A stretch of DNA of 64,000 bases, taken from Scilla litardierei. Taxonomy: Eukaryota; Streptophyta; Magnoliopsida; Asparagales; Asparagaceae. Made by a program: the position numbers and the translations under genes. The notes beneath the pieces are model-generated. The model worked only from the letters and a program-made list of their open reading frames with translations, searched no databases and was not told where the DNA came from. Below are positions 10,926 to 22,598 of this stretch, one piece after another; the first letter of the stretch is position 1, and each line of letters begins with the position of its first letter. The DNA lies in contig CM061141.1 of the NCBI GenBank assembly GCA_030789695.1, positions 172,498,807 through 172,562,806 of the forward strand, read 5' to 3'.

Positions 10926-11828
10926 TCACGTGTCCGGAAACAAAAGTGGGAAACGCTCTCGCATCTCATCCTCATTCTCCCAAGTAGACTCTCCAGGCGA
11001 GCCGTGTCGCCACATCACCCTCACAAGATTGACAATCTTGTTCCGAAGGGATTTCTGACGCCTGTCCAGAATCAGCACGGGATGCTGGTCATACGTCAAA
11101 TCGGGGCGAACGGTAATCTCCGAAAAATCCACAGCATGAGATGGATCGCTAATGTATCGACGAAGCTGCGACACATGGAAAACATTGTGAACTCCTTCCA
11201 AAGATGGCGGCAAGGCCAAGCGATAAGCTACCTCGCCAACCCTCTCCAGAATGTCAAACGGTCCAATGTATCGCGGGCTCAACTTCCCTCGCTTCCCAAA
11301 ACGAATCACACCACGATTCGGGGAAATCCTTAAAAACACATGGTCTCCAGGTTGAAACTCCAAAGGACGACGTTTAGCATCCGCCCAATGCTTAAAACGG
11401 TCCTGAGCAATCCTCAACCTCTCCCGAATATTCCTGACGACCTCCACGGCCTCCACAATCATCTCAGGTCCCAACAGCTCCCGATCGCCAACGTCGTCCC
11501 AACTCAATGGCGATCGACATTTCCTCCCATAAAGAGCGGCGAAAGGCGCCATGCCAATACTCGCCTGGAAGCTGTTGTTGTAAGAAAACTCTACCAGATG
11601 TAGATGGTCCTCCCACGAACCCTTGAAATCCAACATGCACGCCCTCAGCATGTCTTCCAAGATCTGAATTGTCCTCTCAGACTGGCCATCCATCTGCGGA
11701 TGGTACGCCGTGCTGAAACTCAGACACGTACCCAAACTCTTCTGCAAACTCTGCCAGAACTGAGATGTGAACCTCGTGTCTCTGTCTGACACGATACTCA
11801 CGGGGACTCCATGAAGTCACACAACCTC
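10926..11828 (-). pseudogene. pol: gypsy copy 2 integrase C-terminal half and chromodomain-like tail (exon 3)
   Basis: Continues integrase after intron 2. It contains the second catalytic Asp (SDRDTRF), the Glu in SERTIQ, the C-terminal domain and the chromodomain-like tail ending PLLFPDT. A TGA at 11817-11819 replaces the Arg codon (CGA) of copy 1 three codons after the splice acceptor, so integrase is truncated. The remainder is open to the natural stop at 10926. Confidence 0.9.
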
Positions 11829-11899
11829 CTGCACGATTCACGTTACATCACTATCCAAACTAGGAAAAGGAAATAAAACGGAGAGTAAAAGAATTTTAC
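11829..11899 (-). other. Predicted intron 2 in integrase, copy 2
   Basis: On the minus strand it starts GTAAAATTC and ends CGTGCAG, 71 bp, at the same codon boundary as in copy 1 (2974-3044). Near-identical sequence. Confidence 0.75.
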
Positions 11900-14319
11900 C
11901 TCCATATATCTCCTTGCTAGCGCCTCAGTGGACTGTCCCACTCGGAATGGAATAAAGTGCGTGGATTTGGTCAATCGATCTACGATCACCCAAATCGCGT
12001 CATTCTGCTTCGGACTCCGAGGTAGTCCAGTCACGAAATCCATAGTGATGTGTTGCCACTTCCACTCCGGAATCGGAAGCGGTTGTAGCAACCCGGCCGT
12101 ACGCTGATGCTCCACCTTCACTTGCTGACAAACCAAGCACTTGGCTACACTCCGAGCCACACTCCTCTTCATACCATGCCACCAATAATTCAGACGAAGA
12201 TCCTGGTACATCTTGGTGCCACCAGGATGCACAGAATACGGCGAACTGTGTGCCTCCACCATCAGCTCCTCTCTAATATCCCCAGCTGGCACACACAACC
12301 TGGCTCCAAACCTCAGCGAGCCATCCTCATGAATCAAAAAGTCAGTCCGCAGACCGGCTTCCACCTGCTCCCGAATCTTTACCAGCTTCGGATCCTCAAC
12401 CTGGCCAGCCTTAACCCGATCCACGATCGTCGACTGTACCTGCATGTACATCAACGATGAAGCCTCCCCAGGAAGAACAATCTCCACGCCAGATTCGCAA
12501 AAATCCTGCTGCAATCTCCACTGCGAGGTCAAAATCATCACCGCTGGAAGCCTACTCAAAGCATCTGGCACCACATTCACCTTGCCAGGGTGAAACTGCA
12601 AATCAATCTCATAATCCGCCATAAGCTCCAACCATCGACGCTGTCGCATGTTGAGCTCCTTCTGAGTAAAAATATACTTCAAGCTCTTGTGATCGGTGAA
12701 AATCTTCACTTTCTCACTCAGCAGGAAGTGCCTCCAAATCTTAAGAGCAAACACAATGGCAGCCAACTCCAAATCATGCGTCGGGTAATTCTTCTCATGA
12801 ACCTTAAGCTGACGAGACGCATATGCCACAACATGCCCATGCTGATGCAACACACAACCGAGACCCTTGCCAGAAGCATCACAAAAGATCTCAAATCCAC
12901 CGTTGCGATCAGGCACAACAAGAATAGGGGCAGTCGTCAACCTCTCCTTCAGAACGCCAAAAGCATTCTCACAATCACCCGACTAAACAAAAGCAACATC
13001 CTTCCGCGTCAACCTGGTCATCGGCTCAGCAATACGGGAAAAGTCCTTAATGAATCGCCGATAGTAACCAGCAAGTCCAAGGAAACTCCGAATCTCAGAC
13101 GCAGACGACGGAACAGGACACTCTCTGATGGCCCTAATCTTCTCGGGATCCACTGAAATACCATCTCCAGTCACCACATGCCCGAGAAATGCAACTCTAT
13201 CCAGCCAAAACTCGCACTTCGAAAACTTAGCATACAAATGATGCTTCCTCAAAATCTCCAATACCGTCCTCAAGTGCGATGCATGCTCTTCCTCCGACTT
13301 CGAATAGATCAGAATGTCGTCAATAAAGATAACGACAAACTTATCCAAAAAGTCGTAGAAAATCAGGTTCATCAGATTCATGAAAACTGCGGGCGCGTTA
13401 GTTACGCCGAAAGGCATAACCACAAACTCATAGTGTCCATACTTCGTCCTGAACGCTGTCTTCAGAACATCTCCCTTCTTCACCTTCAACTGATGGTAAC
13501 CACTCCTCAAATCCAATTTAGAAAACACCCTCGAACCTCTAAGCTGATCAAAAATATCATCGATGCGAGGCAACGGGTATTTATTCTTAATGGTCACCGC
13601 ATTCAACTCCCGATAGTCCACGCACATGCGACGCGAACCATCCTTCTTCTTTACCAGCAACACCGGTGCTCCCCACGGAGACACGCTAGGATTAATATAA
13701 CCCTTCTGCAAAAGCTCATCCAACGGCTTCCGCAACTCTTCCAACTCTGCAGGTGCCATACGATACGGCGCCTTCGAAATCGGCTGCGCGCCTGGAACAA
13801 GATCAATAGAAAATTCCAGAGCCCGATCAGGCGGTAAACCAGACATCTCCTCGGGGAAGACGTCGCCAAAATCTCGCACCACAGCTGGCCACTCCAGCTC
13901 CATCTGCATAGCCACAGCCTCCACCGGCCTGGCCCGAAATCTGACAGGACCAAGCGAACTGCTACCACGACTGAACTCAAATACTGGATGTCCGGGAATC
14001 TCGAACACCACCTTCTTCCTCCCACAGTCGATCGTAGCATAGAAGCTCGCAAGCCAGTCCATCCCAAGAACTGCATCATAGTTGATGATGTCGTGGACAA
14101 TGAAATCAGCAAAAAGCCCATGTCCACAGACCACCAACGAGCAAGAATTGCAACCACGATGCACCGAGACCATGCCATTCCCTGTAACGATGTTCCAACT
14201 CTTGGGAAGAGGGGACGTCGACAAGGAATGCCTCTCCACGAAGCTCCGAGAAATAATGCACATCGATGCACCAGAGTCAAAGAGGACCCGTGCAGGAAAT
14301 GTGCACACCAAAACCACAC
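11900..14319 (-). pseudogene. pol: gypsy copy 2 protease-RT-RNase H-integrase (exon 2)
   Basis: Same layout as copy 1: aspartic protease (DSGAS), RT with intact FIDDILIYS and VMPFG, RNase H, and integrase zinc finger (VHPGG-type, HHCC) up to the first core Asp. A TAG at 12983-12985 replaces the Trp codon seen in copy 1 at the RT/RNase H junction. Copy 2 thus keeps RT catalytic residues that copy 1 has lost but is broken elsewhere. Confidence 0.93.
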
Positions 14320-14431
14320 CTAACAAGAAATTAACAATCAAACCCTAGTCTAGCAACCAACCATGTTCAAGCAAACAACACAATCTAACATTCAAACCAG
14401 CTAGGAAAGTAACAGCTAGATTGAGAATTAC
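14320..14431 (-). other. Predicted intron 1 at gag/protease boundary, copy 2
   Basis: On the minus strand starts GTAATTC and ends TTGTTAG, 112 bp, at the same split Gly codon as copy 1 (440-553). Two bases shorter overall than in copy 1, as expected of non-coding sequence. Confidence 0.75.
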
Positions 14432-15563
14432 CTGCGATAACCTCATCCACAGCCTCGCTCTCCACAGCAGTCATCAGAAAGGCCTGCCTCCTCGGTGGAA
14501 CAGCCTGCTGAAAAGCCTGCCTCTGCGGAACAAGAGCTGCTCCACGACCAGCAGGAACAGACGCTCACTGCTGCAACGGCTGTGCTGCAACAGGCGCCCT
14601 CCGCAGCTGACCCGCATGCCGACAATCCTTCGCGACATGGGAAGCATCACCACAAACCAGACACTGGCCCAAAAACTTCTGACACTGATCCTTGATGTGG
14701 CCAGGCTTGCCGCAGAAATGGCAAGTCTTCAGAATAGGCCCTCCTGGCCTCTTAAACTGACCTGGCTGATTAGGCTTGAAACCAGGCCTAACCACCGCCC
14801 TGGCCTGCTCCATAGGCCTCTTCCCAGCACCAGAAACATGCCCTCTCTTCTGACTCAGGTTCAGCTCCTGCCTCCTGGCAGCGACCAAAACCTTCTGATA
14901 AGAGTCCAGATCGGAGGAAGACACAAAACTCTGGAGCTCCAAAGCAAGTCCCTGCAGGAACCTCTGAGCCCTCTCATCAGCATCCTGCACCATCTTCGGT
15001 GCGAACCGACTCAGCCTAGTGAACTCTTGGTGGTACTGGTCCACCGTCAAGCTCCCTTGCTTCAGATCAATGAAGCACTGCAGCATCTCCTTCTTCGCAG
15101 CCTTCGGAAAGAATTCCTCATCAAACCTGGACTTAAAGGTAGCCCAAGCTATCGGCTCCACCAACATCTTCTCTTCCACATCCCACCAGTTCCGAGCATT
15201 ATCCTTGAGTTGCCTCTTCGCCAAATCAACCCATCCAGCCGGGGTGATCTTGGCCATCTTCAAATTATCCTCAATGTTCCGAACCCACTCATCGGCAGCC
15301 AAAGGACCCTCAGACCCATCAAAATATGCGGGACCCAGCTCCCGAAATTGCTTCGCTCCCGGCTCAGAGCGAGGGGCATCCGGAAGAGCCTGGGCAGCTC
15401 GAGCAAGTGGAGCATTTTGGACTTGCAGGAGCACGCCCTGCTGCACTTGCATCATCTGGAGCATCATCCGCATCATCTCACCGTTGGTGGGTTCCCGCTC
15501 AGGCTCCTCATCATGAGGGAGCGCACCACTACCCCCACCACGGGTGAATCGTCTTCCTGCCAT
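14432..15563 (-). pseudogene. gag: gypsy copy 2 Gag
   Basis: Starts at the ATG at 15563 (MAGRRFTRGG). It has a Met/Gln-rich N-terminus, a retrotransposon Gag capsid domain (DEWVRNIEDNL, NWWDVEE, FKSRFDEEFFP, FTRLSRFAPKMV), then two CCHC knuckles (CHFCGKPGHIKDQC, CLVCGDASHVAKDC) and a Gln/Pro-rich C-terminus. A TGA at 14565-14567 replaces the CGA Arg codon of copy 1. Gag assembles the particle in the cytoplasm (family knowledge). The start is favoured because the ATG directly follows a good splice-acceptor-like TTTTCTGTGTCACTAG. Confidence 0.93.
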
Positions 15564-15706
15564 CTAGTGACACAGAAAACGAAGCAGATTAGACTCATAG
15601 CTTATGACTCGAACGTCGAACTTAGTTTGTTGGACATTCTAATATTATTATCGTCATTCCAAAAATCACTGTTACAGAAGGACCTGCATGGGCCACCAAC
15701 AAAACA
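15564..15706 (-). other. Leader of gypsy copy 2 with candidate primer-binding site
   Basis: 143 bp between the 5' LTR and gag. The segment 15681-15698 reads TGGTGGCCCATGCAGGTC on the minus strand, 8 nt inside the LTR. A 17/18 match stands 3 nt inside the relic LTR at 59030-59047, so this is the best primer-site candidate, although I cannot name the tRNA. The end nearest gag carries an acceptor-like pyrimidine tract and AG next to the ATG. Confidence 0.55.
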
Positions 15707-18134
15707 TGTCACGCCCCGCTTCCCTAAAATGGAGGCGAGACGTGAAAAGGTCCGCACGAGAGTGGAGCTGTGAAGCCCCAAACCCGACAAGCGTCAATAA
15801 AACATAAGCAGGTCCCTGTAACCACAACGGAACAACAATAATAATAAAAGGAGAGACAGAAATAAAATTCTCATATCTCATAAATTGTCCAACATGAAAA
15901 ATAAGTTCAACATCCAGAAAAACCACCAGGCCAAAAGAAAGAGTCTAAGGCCCAGAACAAGGCCAACAAAAGCAACAACGTAACAAAGTATAGGTGCTAC
16001 GCACCGACAACAAATCAGCAGTCTAAACAAAAGGAAAACACAACGAAGACACTAGGACTGGTCCCCAGTGTCCACGTACTCCCCGTCAAACACAAGCTCG
16101 GGCTCGGTGTCAGCAAACACCTCGTCCTCAACAAGGTACTCAGGCTCGGGATCTAACATGTGTCACCCAAAAGAGTAAAGGGGCACATGTCAGCAAGTCT
16201 AAAAGACTTGGGCAAGGAAACTGAAAGTAAGGCAACTAGCAACCTAGCAGTTTTAGTATGCATGACATGGCAGTTATAACATGAGTGCACAATTTAAGAC
16301 ATGGTGAACAGTAAGTACAACAGAACAAGTATCGGGACAAGACAAGAGTAGCCAAGCTACTAACAATCTCAATCAATTCATTATTCACGTTTCACGTTGT
16401 TTTGTAGATGTTTAAGCCCTTCAGCTGAATGGTACATCATTCACACTGATCGGCACTAAACACTACCCCACCCCAGAGTTTACGCCTTACAACTGCAGTT
16501 GCTGATCAGGCAGACCCCCAGTTGAATGACCGCTTAACTCTTACCCCATCCCACACGTAAACAAGCCAGGGTCCCTGTACATGAGCCCAGCAAGTGAGCC
16601 AGGGTTGCCCCGCACGGGAGCTTGTTTTCAAAGTTCAAAATTCAATATCGAGCATTGGGGTTAGCAACTCATTATGCTCGCTTCTGGTCACGAGCCAGGA
16701 AACACAAGTATCGTAGCGATGCTACGCAATCACGGGATCACTTAAAGAATGCAATGACATGACAATTAATTTGTGTACCGTTAATGGAATTTAAACATGA
16801 CATGGTAATTGTGCAACATGATATATGTCGGATCTAGCTTCGTTGGCAAGCTAGTTCCCCAATTTGTGCCTAGGCGAGTATCATTTCGTCGCCTAGCCTC
16901 TTTTACGCCTACAACAAGCAAAATGGCCTAAAACATGGCCTAAACCCTAAGTGGCAAGTTTCACTTTCCTAGCACCGGGGATGACGATCACGAAGGTTCG
17001 TCTCGCGGATGCTAATCTACGGGGAAATCGCTGTTATGGGAAAACAATCATCAAAACAACATTCATTCATTAGGGTTTCATAAAAATACAAATAGGTTAT
17101 GAAAACATCGAGGGATCGATTTCTTACCGAGAGGAGGCGGAAGAAACACTCCGGAGAACTTAGGAACCAGATCTGGAAACCAATGGATAAGTTTGGGGAA
17201 ACTAGGGGTTTTGGGGGATTTTGGGGATTTGATGAGATTTTGGGGAAGATGAGAGGTAGAATGAGTTGATGGAGGGTTTGGATGATGGATCTTGGGCTTG
17301 GAATGAAGGAATAAGGGTTTGGGGAAGAAGGGGGCTCAATGGGGGAGAAACTAGGGTTTTTGGGTCGAGTGGAGGAAGAAGAAAACGTTTGGGAGGGGTA
17401 TAAATAGGTTGTGCTGGCGGCTGCCCAGAAATTAGGGTTTCAACACAGACTAGTCGGTCAAAGAGCAACCACTGACCGACTAGTTTGGCAACTAGTCGGT
17501 CGGTCGACCAACGCAGACCGACTAAGTGTAAACAGTAACTTCTGAACGAAAATAGAATTTAGATTTAGTCGGTCGATGAACAACTACTGACCAATTAGTT
17601 TGACAACTAGTCGGTCGAGAGATGAACTTAGACCGACTAAGAGTGAACAGTATTGATACCAAAATTAGATGATGTGTTAGTCGGTTAAAGAAGCATTGCC
17701 GACCGACTAGTTTGCAACCTAGTCGGTCAACCAACGTTCTTAGACCGACTAACGATAAACAGTAACTCCTGAATAATTTAGAAAGACAACTAGTCGGTCC
17801 AAGAAGGATTGTCGACCGACTAGATCGTCATCTAGTCGGTCGGTGCCCCTTCTTACACCGGCTAACGTGCACCAAAAGTTCCGTTACGGAGCGCGGAGCT
17901 CCGGGATCGATTCCTAAGACTCCTAGGCTTGATCTAACAGTAAGATACGACCGTTATGAAGCCCGTCACGAATGACATACTTCGAAATCGACGATCCTAA
18001 GGAAGAAACGAGAAAACACGACGAAACGATCGAAAATGAAAGTTACGGAGACGAAAACCACACATGAGGAGAAAATCCACCAAAACATATATTATAATAT
18101 AATAAATCCAGATACATGAAAACCAGTCATTACA
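15707..18134 (-). repeat. 5' LTR of gypsy copy 2
   Basis: On the + strand TGTCACGCC ... GTCATTACA, 2428 bp, near-identical to 8453-10879. It has the U3 array at 17451-17864, TATA at 17399-17406 and a donor-like GTAAGAA whose first base is 17127. Confidence 0.93.
17451..17864 (-). promoter_or_regulatory. U3 inverted-repeat array, copy 2 5' LTR (active-promoter copy)
   Basis: Same eight TAGTCGGTC-N14-GACCGACTA pairs as in the 3' LTR, about 50 bp upstream of the TATA box. This is the copy that would control transcription of the element. Confidence 0.85.
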
Positions 18135-18539
18135 GGCGACCTCATTCAGTTAGACTTCCCGGGTCTAGATTAGCAGGTGTGTTGTACCGGGTGTACTTTT
18201 GTACTTTTGGGTTGGGGGTTTCTAATTTTTGTTGTACCTGCTTTTTGTACCCCCTTTTGTATAGCTGATGTATGTATGTATGTATATGGACTTATGTGAT
18301 GTAATGTAACTTCTGTGTTGATGTAATTTACTTTTCAGTACTGCGTTTTATTTACTGTTGGAGCACTTTTCTTATTCTCTGTGTACTATTCCAGTGATAT
18401 TGTAGTGGCCTGCTCATTATTTTATAGTAAACCACAAAAAATGCCTAGTAGTATTTAGATAAAAGGGCTCGAAGCCTAAGTCTGAATACTACGGCGACCT
18501 CGTCAGCTACGCTCCCCGTACTTGGGAGCGGGGCGTGAC
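18135..18539 (+). repeat. LTR-X, right piece
   Basis: Continuation of 6438-8452 after copy 2. T-rich (GTACTTTTGTACTTTTGG, TGTATGTATGTATGTA at about 18265-18284) and ends with an LTR-like terminus GGGCGTGACA after the inverted segment GCTCCC-N7-GGGAGC. It is followed by sequence of another kind, so this looks like a solo or truncated LTR. No coding capacity seen. Confidence 0.5.
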
Positions 18540-19511
18540 ACCTCCTGTCGAGGGGGGCTTTTCCCCATGCCACAGGACCAAAGCATGCCGCCCCTTGTGG
18601 TTGCTCCTATCCATCCCCCCTCTTTAAAGCCTAAGGGGGGAAGAAGCATGAGCCTCCCCTGATGGGAAATAAAAATAAAAACCGGGTATCTTTTGGCTTA
18701 TGGGCCTGTAAGACAATTTATTATTAATTCAATAAAAACCCCTTTTTCAAAACCTGAAAGTCCAGATATTACTGGAAAAATTGGATAAAATCCGAAAAAA
18801 TTCTGGAAAATCCAGAAAAATCAGGGTAAATCAGGGTGAGGATATTGAGCATGACTAACTCCTTTTGGGGGTATTTGGGGGCACGTTAAAAATTAATTAT
18901 TGAAATCTAGGTTTAATTCATTATTAATTGCTTTATTTTTAATTTGATTAAAATTAATATTATTTTACGTTTCAATAATTACAATGATCCTAAGACTGCT
19001 CTTTCGTTAGTTTAACCTAATGGGTAATGATGTTTCCCTGTGGTCCAAGTAACTATTAAACGTAAATTTAATATATTTATCCAATAAAATTGCCTGCAAT
19101 GTTGAATAAAATGTATTGTATATGCATGTGATGTTGCATACTTATATAAACTGCTTGGAATGTTGGTAAAACTATGTTGTGTTTTTTTGAATCGGCCGTT
19201 ATTAGTCACCACTATTTATTTTTCTCGCATTTTTTTCCTTTTGAGTGAAAATGTAGTGAGGAACCAAATGTAAAAGCTAATGCCCGGAGATACTTCGCCT
19301 GAAGACGAAGGAAAATTGCTAATGTTGGGACCCCCAAGGGTTTCCAAATTTTAATTTTAATTTTCTCGTAATTAGAAATGTATAAGGGACTTTGGACATT
19401 TATTATTTATAGTGGTTACCGGCCGATCCCCACAACTAGTTTAGTTTTACTTCTATGCATGTCTTAATTTTTAATATATAATTAATTCATGCTTATTCCA
19501 TGCTTAGATAA
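18540..19511 (+). other. Non-coding stretch, includes 5' leader of copia 1
   Basis: No gene. 18540-18660 is GC-rich (CCTCCTGTCGAGG, GCCGCCCC); the rest is AT-rich. The expected 5' LTR of copia 1 (TGTTATGAATG as at 26688) and a TGGTATCAGAGC primer site are not found, so the 5' end of copia 1 is lost or highly decayed. Confidence 0.4.
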
Positions 19512-20501
19512 ATGGCAAAGATTGCGAGCGTCGATTTTGATGTTCTCGATGCGGCTGAAAAAAATTATTTGAGCTGGCAGCTGGACCTAAAGTTCCATCT
19601 GCGCTCACAGGGCATAAGTCACACAATTCAACCTCCAGCTACGGTTGTGACAATTGATGAAGGGACTTCTACTGTTAGAGTCTCTGATATAGAGAAGGCG
19701 AAAGCCATTATCTATATCAGGCAACATATTGATCGGACCCTGAAGGCCGAATATTTAACAGTGGAAGACCCTCATGAACCGTGGACAGCACTTGAGGACA
19801 AATACAAACATTAGAAAGATGTTATCCTCCCTCATGCACGTTATGAGTGGGAAAATCTCCGACTTCAGGACTTCAAGTCCGTGGTTGAGTATAACTCAGC
19901 TCTCCAAAACATCACCTCACACTTGAAGTTGTGTGGTGAACAAGTCTTGGAAACCTGCATGCTTGAGAAAACATATACATCTTTCCATGAGAAGGATGAT
20001 ATTCTCATGCAACAGTATCGTGAACGCAAGTTCACGAGGTACTCTGATTTACTCTCCTGTCTTCTTATGGCAGAGCAGAACAGAGACCTCCTACTGGCCA
20101 CTCATAACCTACGCCCTGTTGGCTCTGCTCATCTCCCTGAAGCTCACATGGTTTCTTCCCAGAAGATGATTAACAAGCACAACAGAAGATTTAACAAGGG
20201 GAAAGCTGCGAAAAAGCAGACTAGAGCTCCTCCCCAGAACAACAATAATGAGGGGAAGAAAAAGAATATGTGGAAGAGGAATACCTTTGACCAGACGTCT
20301 GCTCCCAAGAAAAAATGGGAAGACAAATGCCACAGATGTGGCATGACTGGACATCGGTCCAGGGTCTGTCGTACTCCAGGTCACCTCCAAGATTTGTATA
20401 TGAAAAGCCTGAAGCCTTCCGCTAAAACAAATCTGGTGGATATACATCCTCCAACTCGGTTCAACACCGAGTATTTCGAGAATGACGACCTCATTGACTA
20501 A
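19512..20501 (+). pseudogene. gag: copia 1 Gag
   Basis: Starts ATG at 19512. N-terminal UBN2-type copia Gag (NYLSWQLDLKFHL), a coiled, charged middle, then one CCHC knuckle (CHRCGMTGHRSRVC) at about 20328-20370. A TAG at 19812-19814 interrupts the frame after 100 codons; the same frame then runs to the natural stop at 20499-20501. Likely Ale/Retrofit-like from the MAKIASVDF-type start (inference, low certainty). Confidence 0.8.
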
Positions 20502-20630
20502 AGCTAATTTAGTCATCTTTTCAGCCTTTATCATTAATGTTTTGATGTATCTTCAATTATGTCCTTCTTTATCTTAATTATGAATCGAATGTAGTTTTAC
20601 TTTTCTTAAAAAGTTTTTACATTCTTTAGA

Positions 20631-21464
20631 GATGAAGTGTGAATGCCTAGTGGATAGTGCCTCTACGCACATGAGCCTTCAAGATAGATGCTATTTTAAT
20701 AGCATCATTAATTATAACGGTCCCATCACTACAATTTCAGGGACTATATAATATAATAGGAGGATCAGGTGAAGCACTGTGGATGCATGGGGACATGCCA
20801 TTTTGCATGTCGCATTCGCTTATCAGAATACGGCCCTCTGATGTCATATTTTATCGCCGATGCAGCTTGCATATGGTATACCTTCAATAATTCTCACTTG
20901 AGAGTATTCGGTTGTGCAGTCTAAGTTCCCATAGCACCCCCACAGAGGGCTAAAATGGGTCCTCATCATCGTCTTGATATCTACGTAGGGTATGATTCAC
21001 CCTCCATTATTAGATACCTTGAGCCCTTGACGGGCGACGCATTTAAGGCTCATCTTGATGATTGTGAGTTTGACGAAAATTCTTTTCCCAAACTAGGCTC
21101 ACAAACTAAGAAGCCTGAAGCTTCAGATACCATTTCTTGGGACACTAAATCTTTGTCTCATTATGATCCGCGTACGAATCTGTGTGAAGATGAGATCCTG
21201 AAGATCCTTCACATTCAGAATACATTACATCTCCTACCGAACAAATTCACTGATAACCAGAAGATTATTAGATCACACGTCCTTGCTGCCAATACGCTAG
21301 CTAGGATTGACATCCCCAAAGATGGGTGCAATCCACCGGTGGCAGAATCGGGCGTACCTCAAATAAAAAGAGGACGACCGCCTGGCTCCAAGGATAAATT
21401 CCCTCGCAAGAGGAAAATACCTGGAGAAATAAAGAATATCCCAACACATGATGCTGAGCTCTGA
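20631..21464 (+). pseudogene. copia 1 protease remnant and integrase C-terminal piece
   Basis: A protease-like CLVDSASTHM appears near 20643-20680. The sequence then jumps within about 100 bp to late integrase (WGHAILH, LRVFGCAV, APPQRAKMGPHHRLDIYVGYDSPSIIRYLEPLTGD), open from 20955 to 21464. The integrase zinc finger and DDE core are missing, so there is a large internal deletion between about 20740 and 20790. Stops and frameshifts separate the pieces. Confidence 0.75.
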
Positions 21465-21537
21465 CCAGTAACCTCTCCCATCCTTCAATCCCCCAAAGGG
21501 GACATTACATGAGAAATATCATTAAATTTCGTACGTA

Positions 21538-22598
21538 TTGGGGAGGTACTGGGCAGTAAAAGCACTGTCGTCGACGAAGACTTTGGAGCCAGGCGACGAA
21601 GACTTTGTGTTCGATATTGCTATTCACATCGCTCAATGCGACGATGATATCGATCCACGATCTCTAGCTGAATGCAAATGCAGAGATGATTGGCCAAAGT
21701 GGAACAAAGCAATAGGAGTAGAGCTGGACTCATTCTTGAAACGCAAAGTCTATGGAGCAGTAGTCCAGACACAAAGAGGGGCAAAACCTGTGGGATACAA
21801 TTGAGTATTTGTAAGGAAAAGAAATGAGAATAATCAGATCGTCGCTACAAAGCACGGCTTGTAGCTCAGGGATTTTTCCAACTACCGGGGATAGATTATT
21901 AAGATACATATTCCCCGGTTATGGATGCGATCACATTCAGATTCATAATAAGCTTAACATCAATGGAAGGCCTAGAAATGCAGCTCATTGACGTTGTGAC
22001 TGCATATCTAAATGGCAATATAGATAAAGATATCTATATGAACCTTCCAGATGGTTTCAAAATACCAACAGAAATAAAAGATAGACCTCGGGACGTCTTT
22101 TCTGTTAATCTTCAAAGATCATTATAAGGTCTTAAACAATCGGGAAAAATGTGGTATAATAGACTAAGTGAATTCCTTGTTCAACAAGATTTCACCAATA
22201 ATGAAGTCTGCCCGTGTATTTTCATTAAAACTACGGGAACATGATTCGTATTAATAGCCGTCTATGTAGACGACTTAAATATCATCGGATCTCCTGCAGA
22301 AATTGAAGATATATCTGCAAGCCTCAAAATAACATTTGAAATAATAGACTTAGGCAAGACTAAATATTGTCTTGGCTTACAAATAGAACACCTCAGCGGA
22401 GGAATCCTGCTAAACCAATCCACATACACAAGGAAATTACTTAAAATTTCCATATGGATAATTGTCATCCTTTAAGTACACCAATGGTCGTTAGATCATT
22501 GGATGTACACAAAGACCCATTCCGGCCGCTGGAAGAGGGGGAGGAAACATTAGGTCCTAAAGTACCTTACCCTAGTGTCATTGGAGCACTACTATATC
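21538..22598 (+). pseudogene. copia 1 reverse transcriptase
   Basis: RT in pieces: WPKWNKAIGVELDS near 21690, TAYLNGNIDKDIYMNLPDGF near 22000, GLKQSGKMWYNRL near 22130, and the catalytic YVDDLNIIG at about 22263-22290, which is intact. Stops at about 21804, 22125 and 22240 break the frame. The last ORF (22454 on) ends in PYPSVIGALLYL at the insertion point of the solo LTR and resumes in frame as ATCTHPDIAF at 25939. Confidence 0.8.

Larger units (their letters stand above)
8453..18134 (-). mobile_element. Ty3/gypsy chromovirus-like LTR retrotransposon, copy 2 (complete, 9682 bp)
   Basis: Full-length element on the minus strand: 5' LTR 15707-18134, leader with candidate primer site, gag, pol, purine tract, 3' LTR 8453-10879. 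The two LTRs are very similar by eye, so insertion is fairly recent. Flanks are GGCGC (8448-8452) and GGCGA (18135-18139), a 4/5 match to a 5-bp target duplication. It sits inside LTR-X. All domains are present but at least three stops break the coding region, so it is non-autonomous. Confidence 0.95.
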
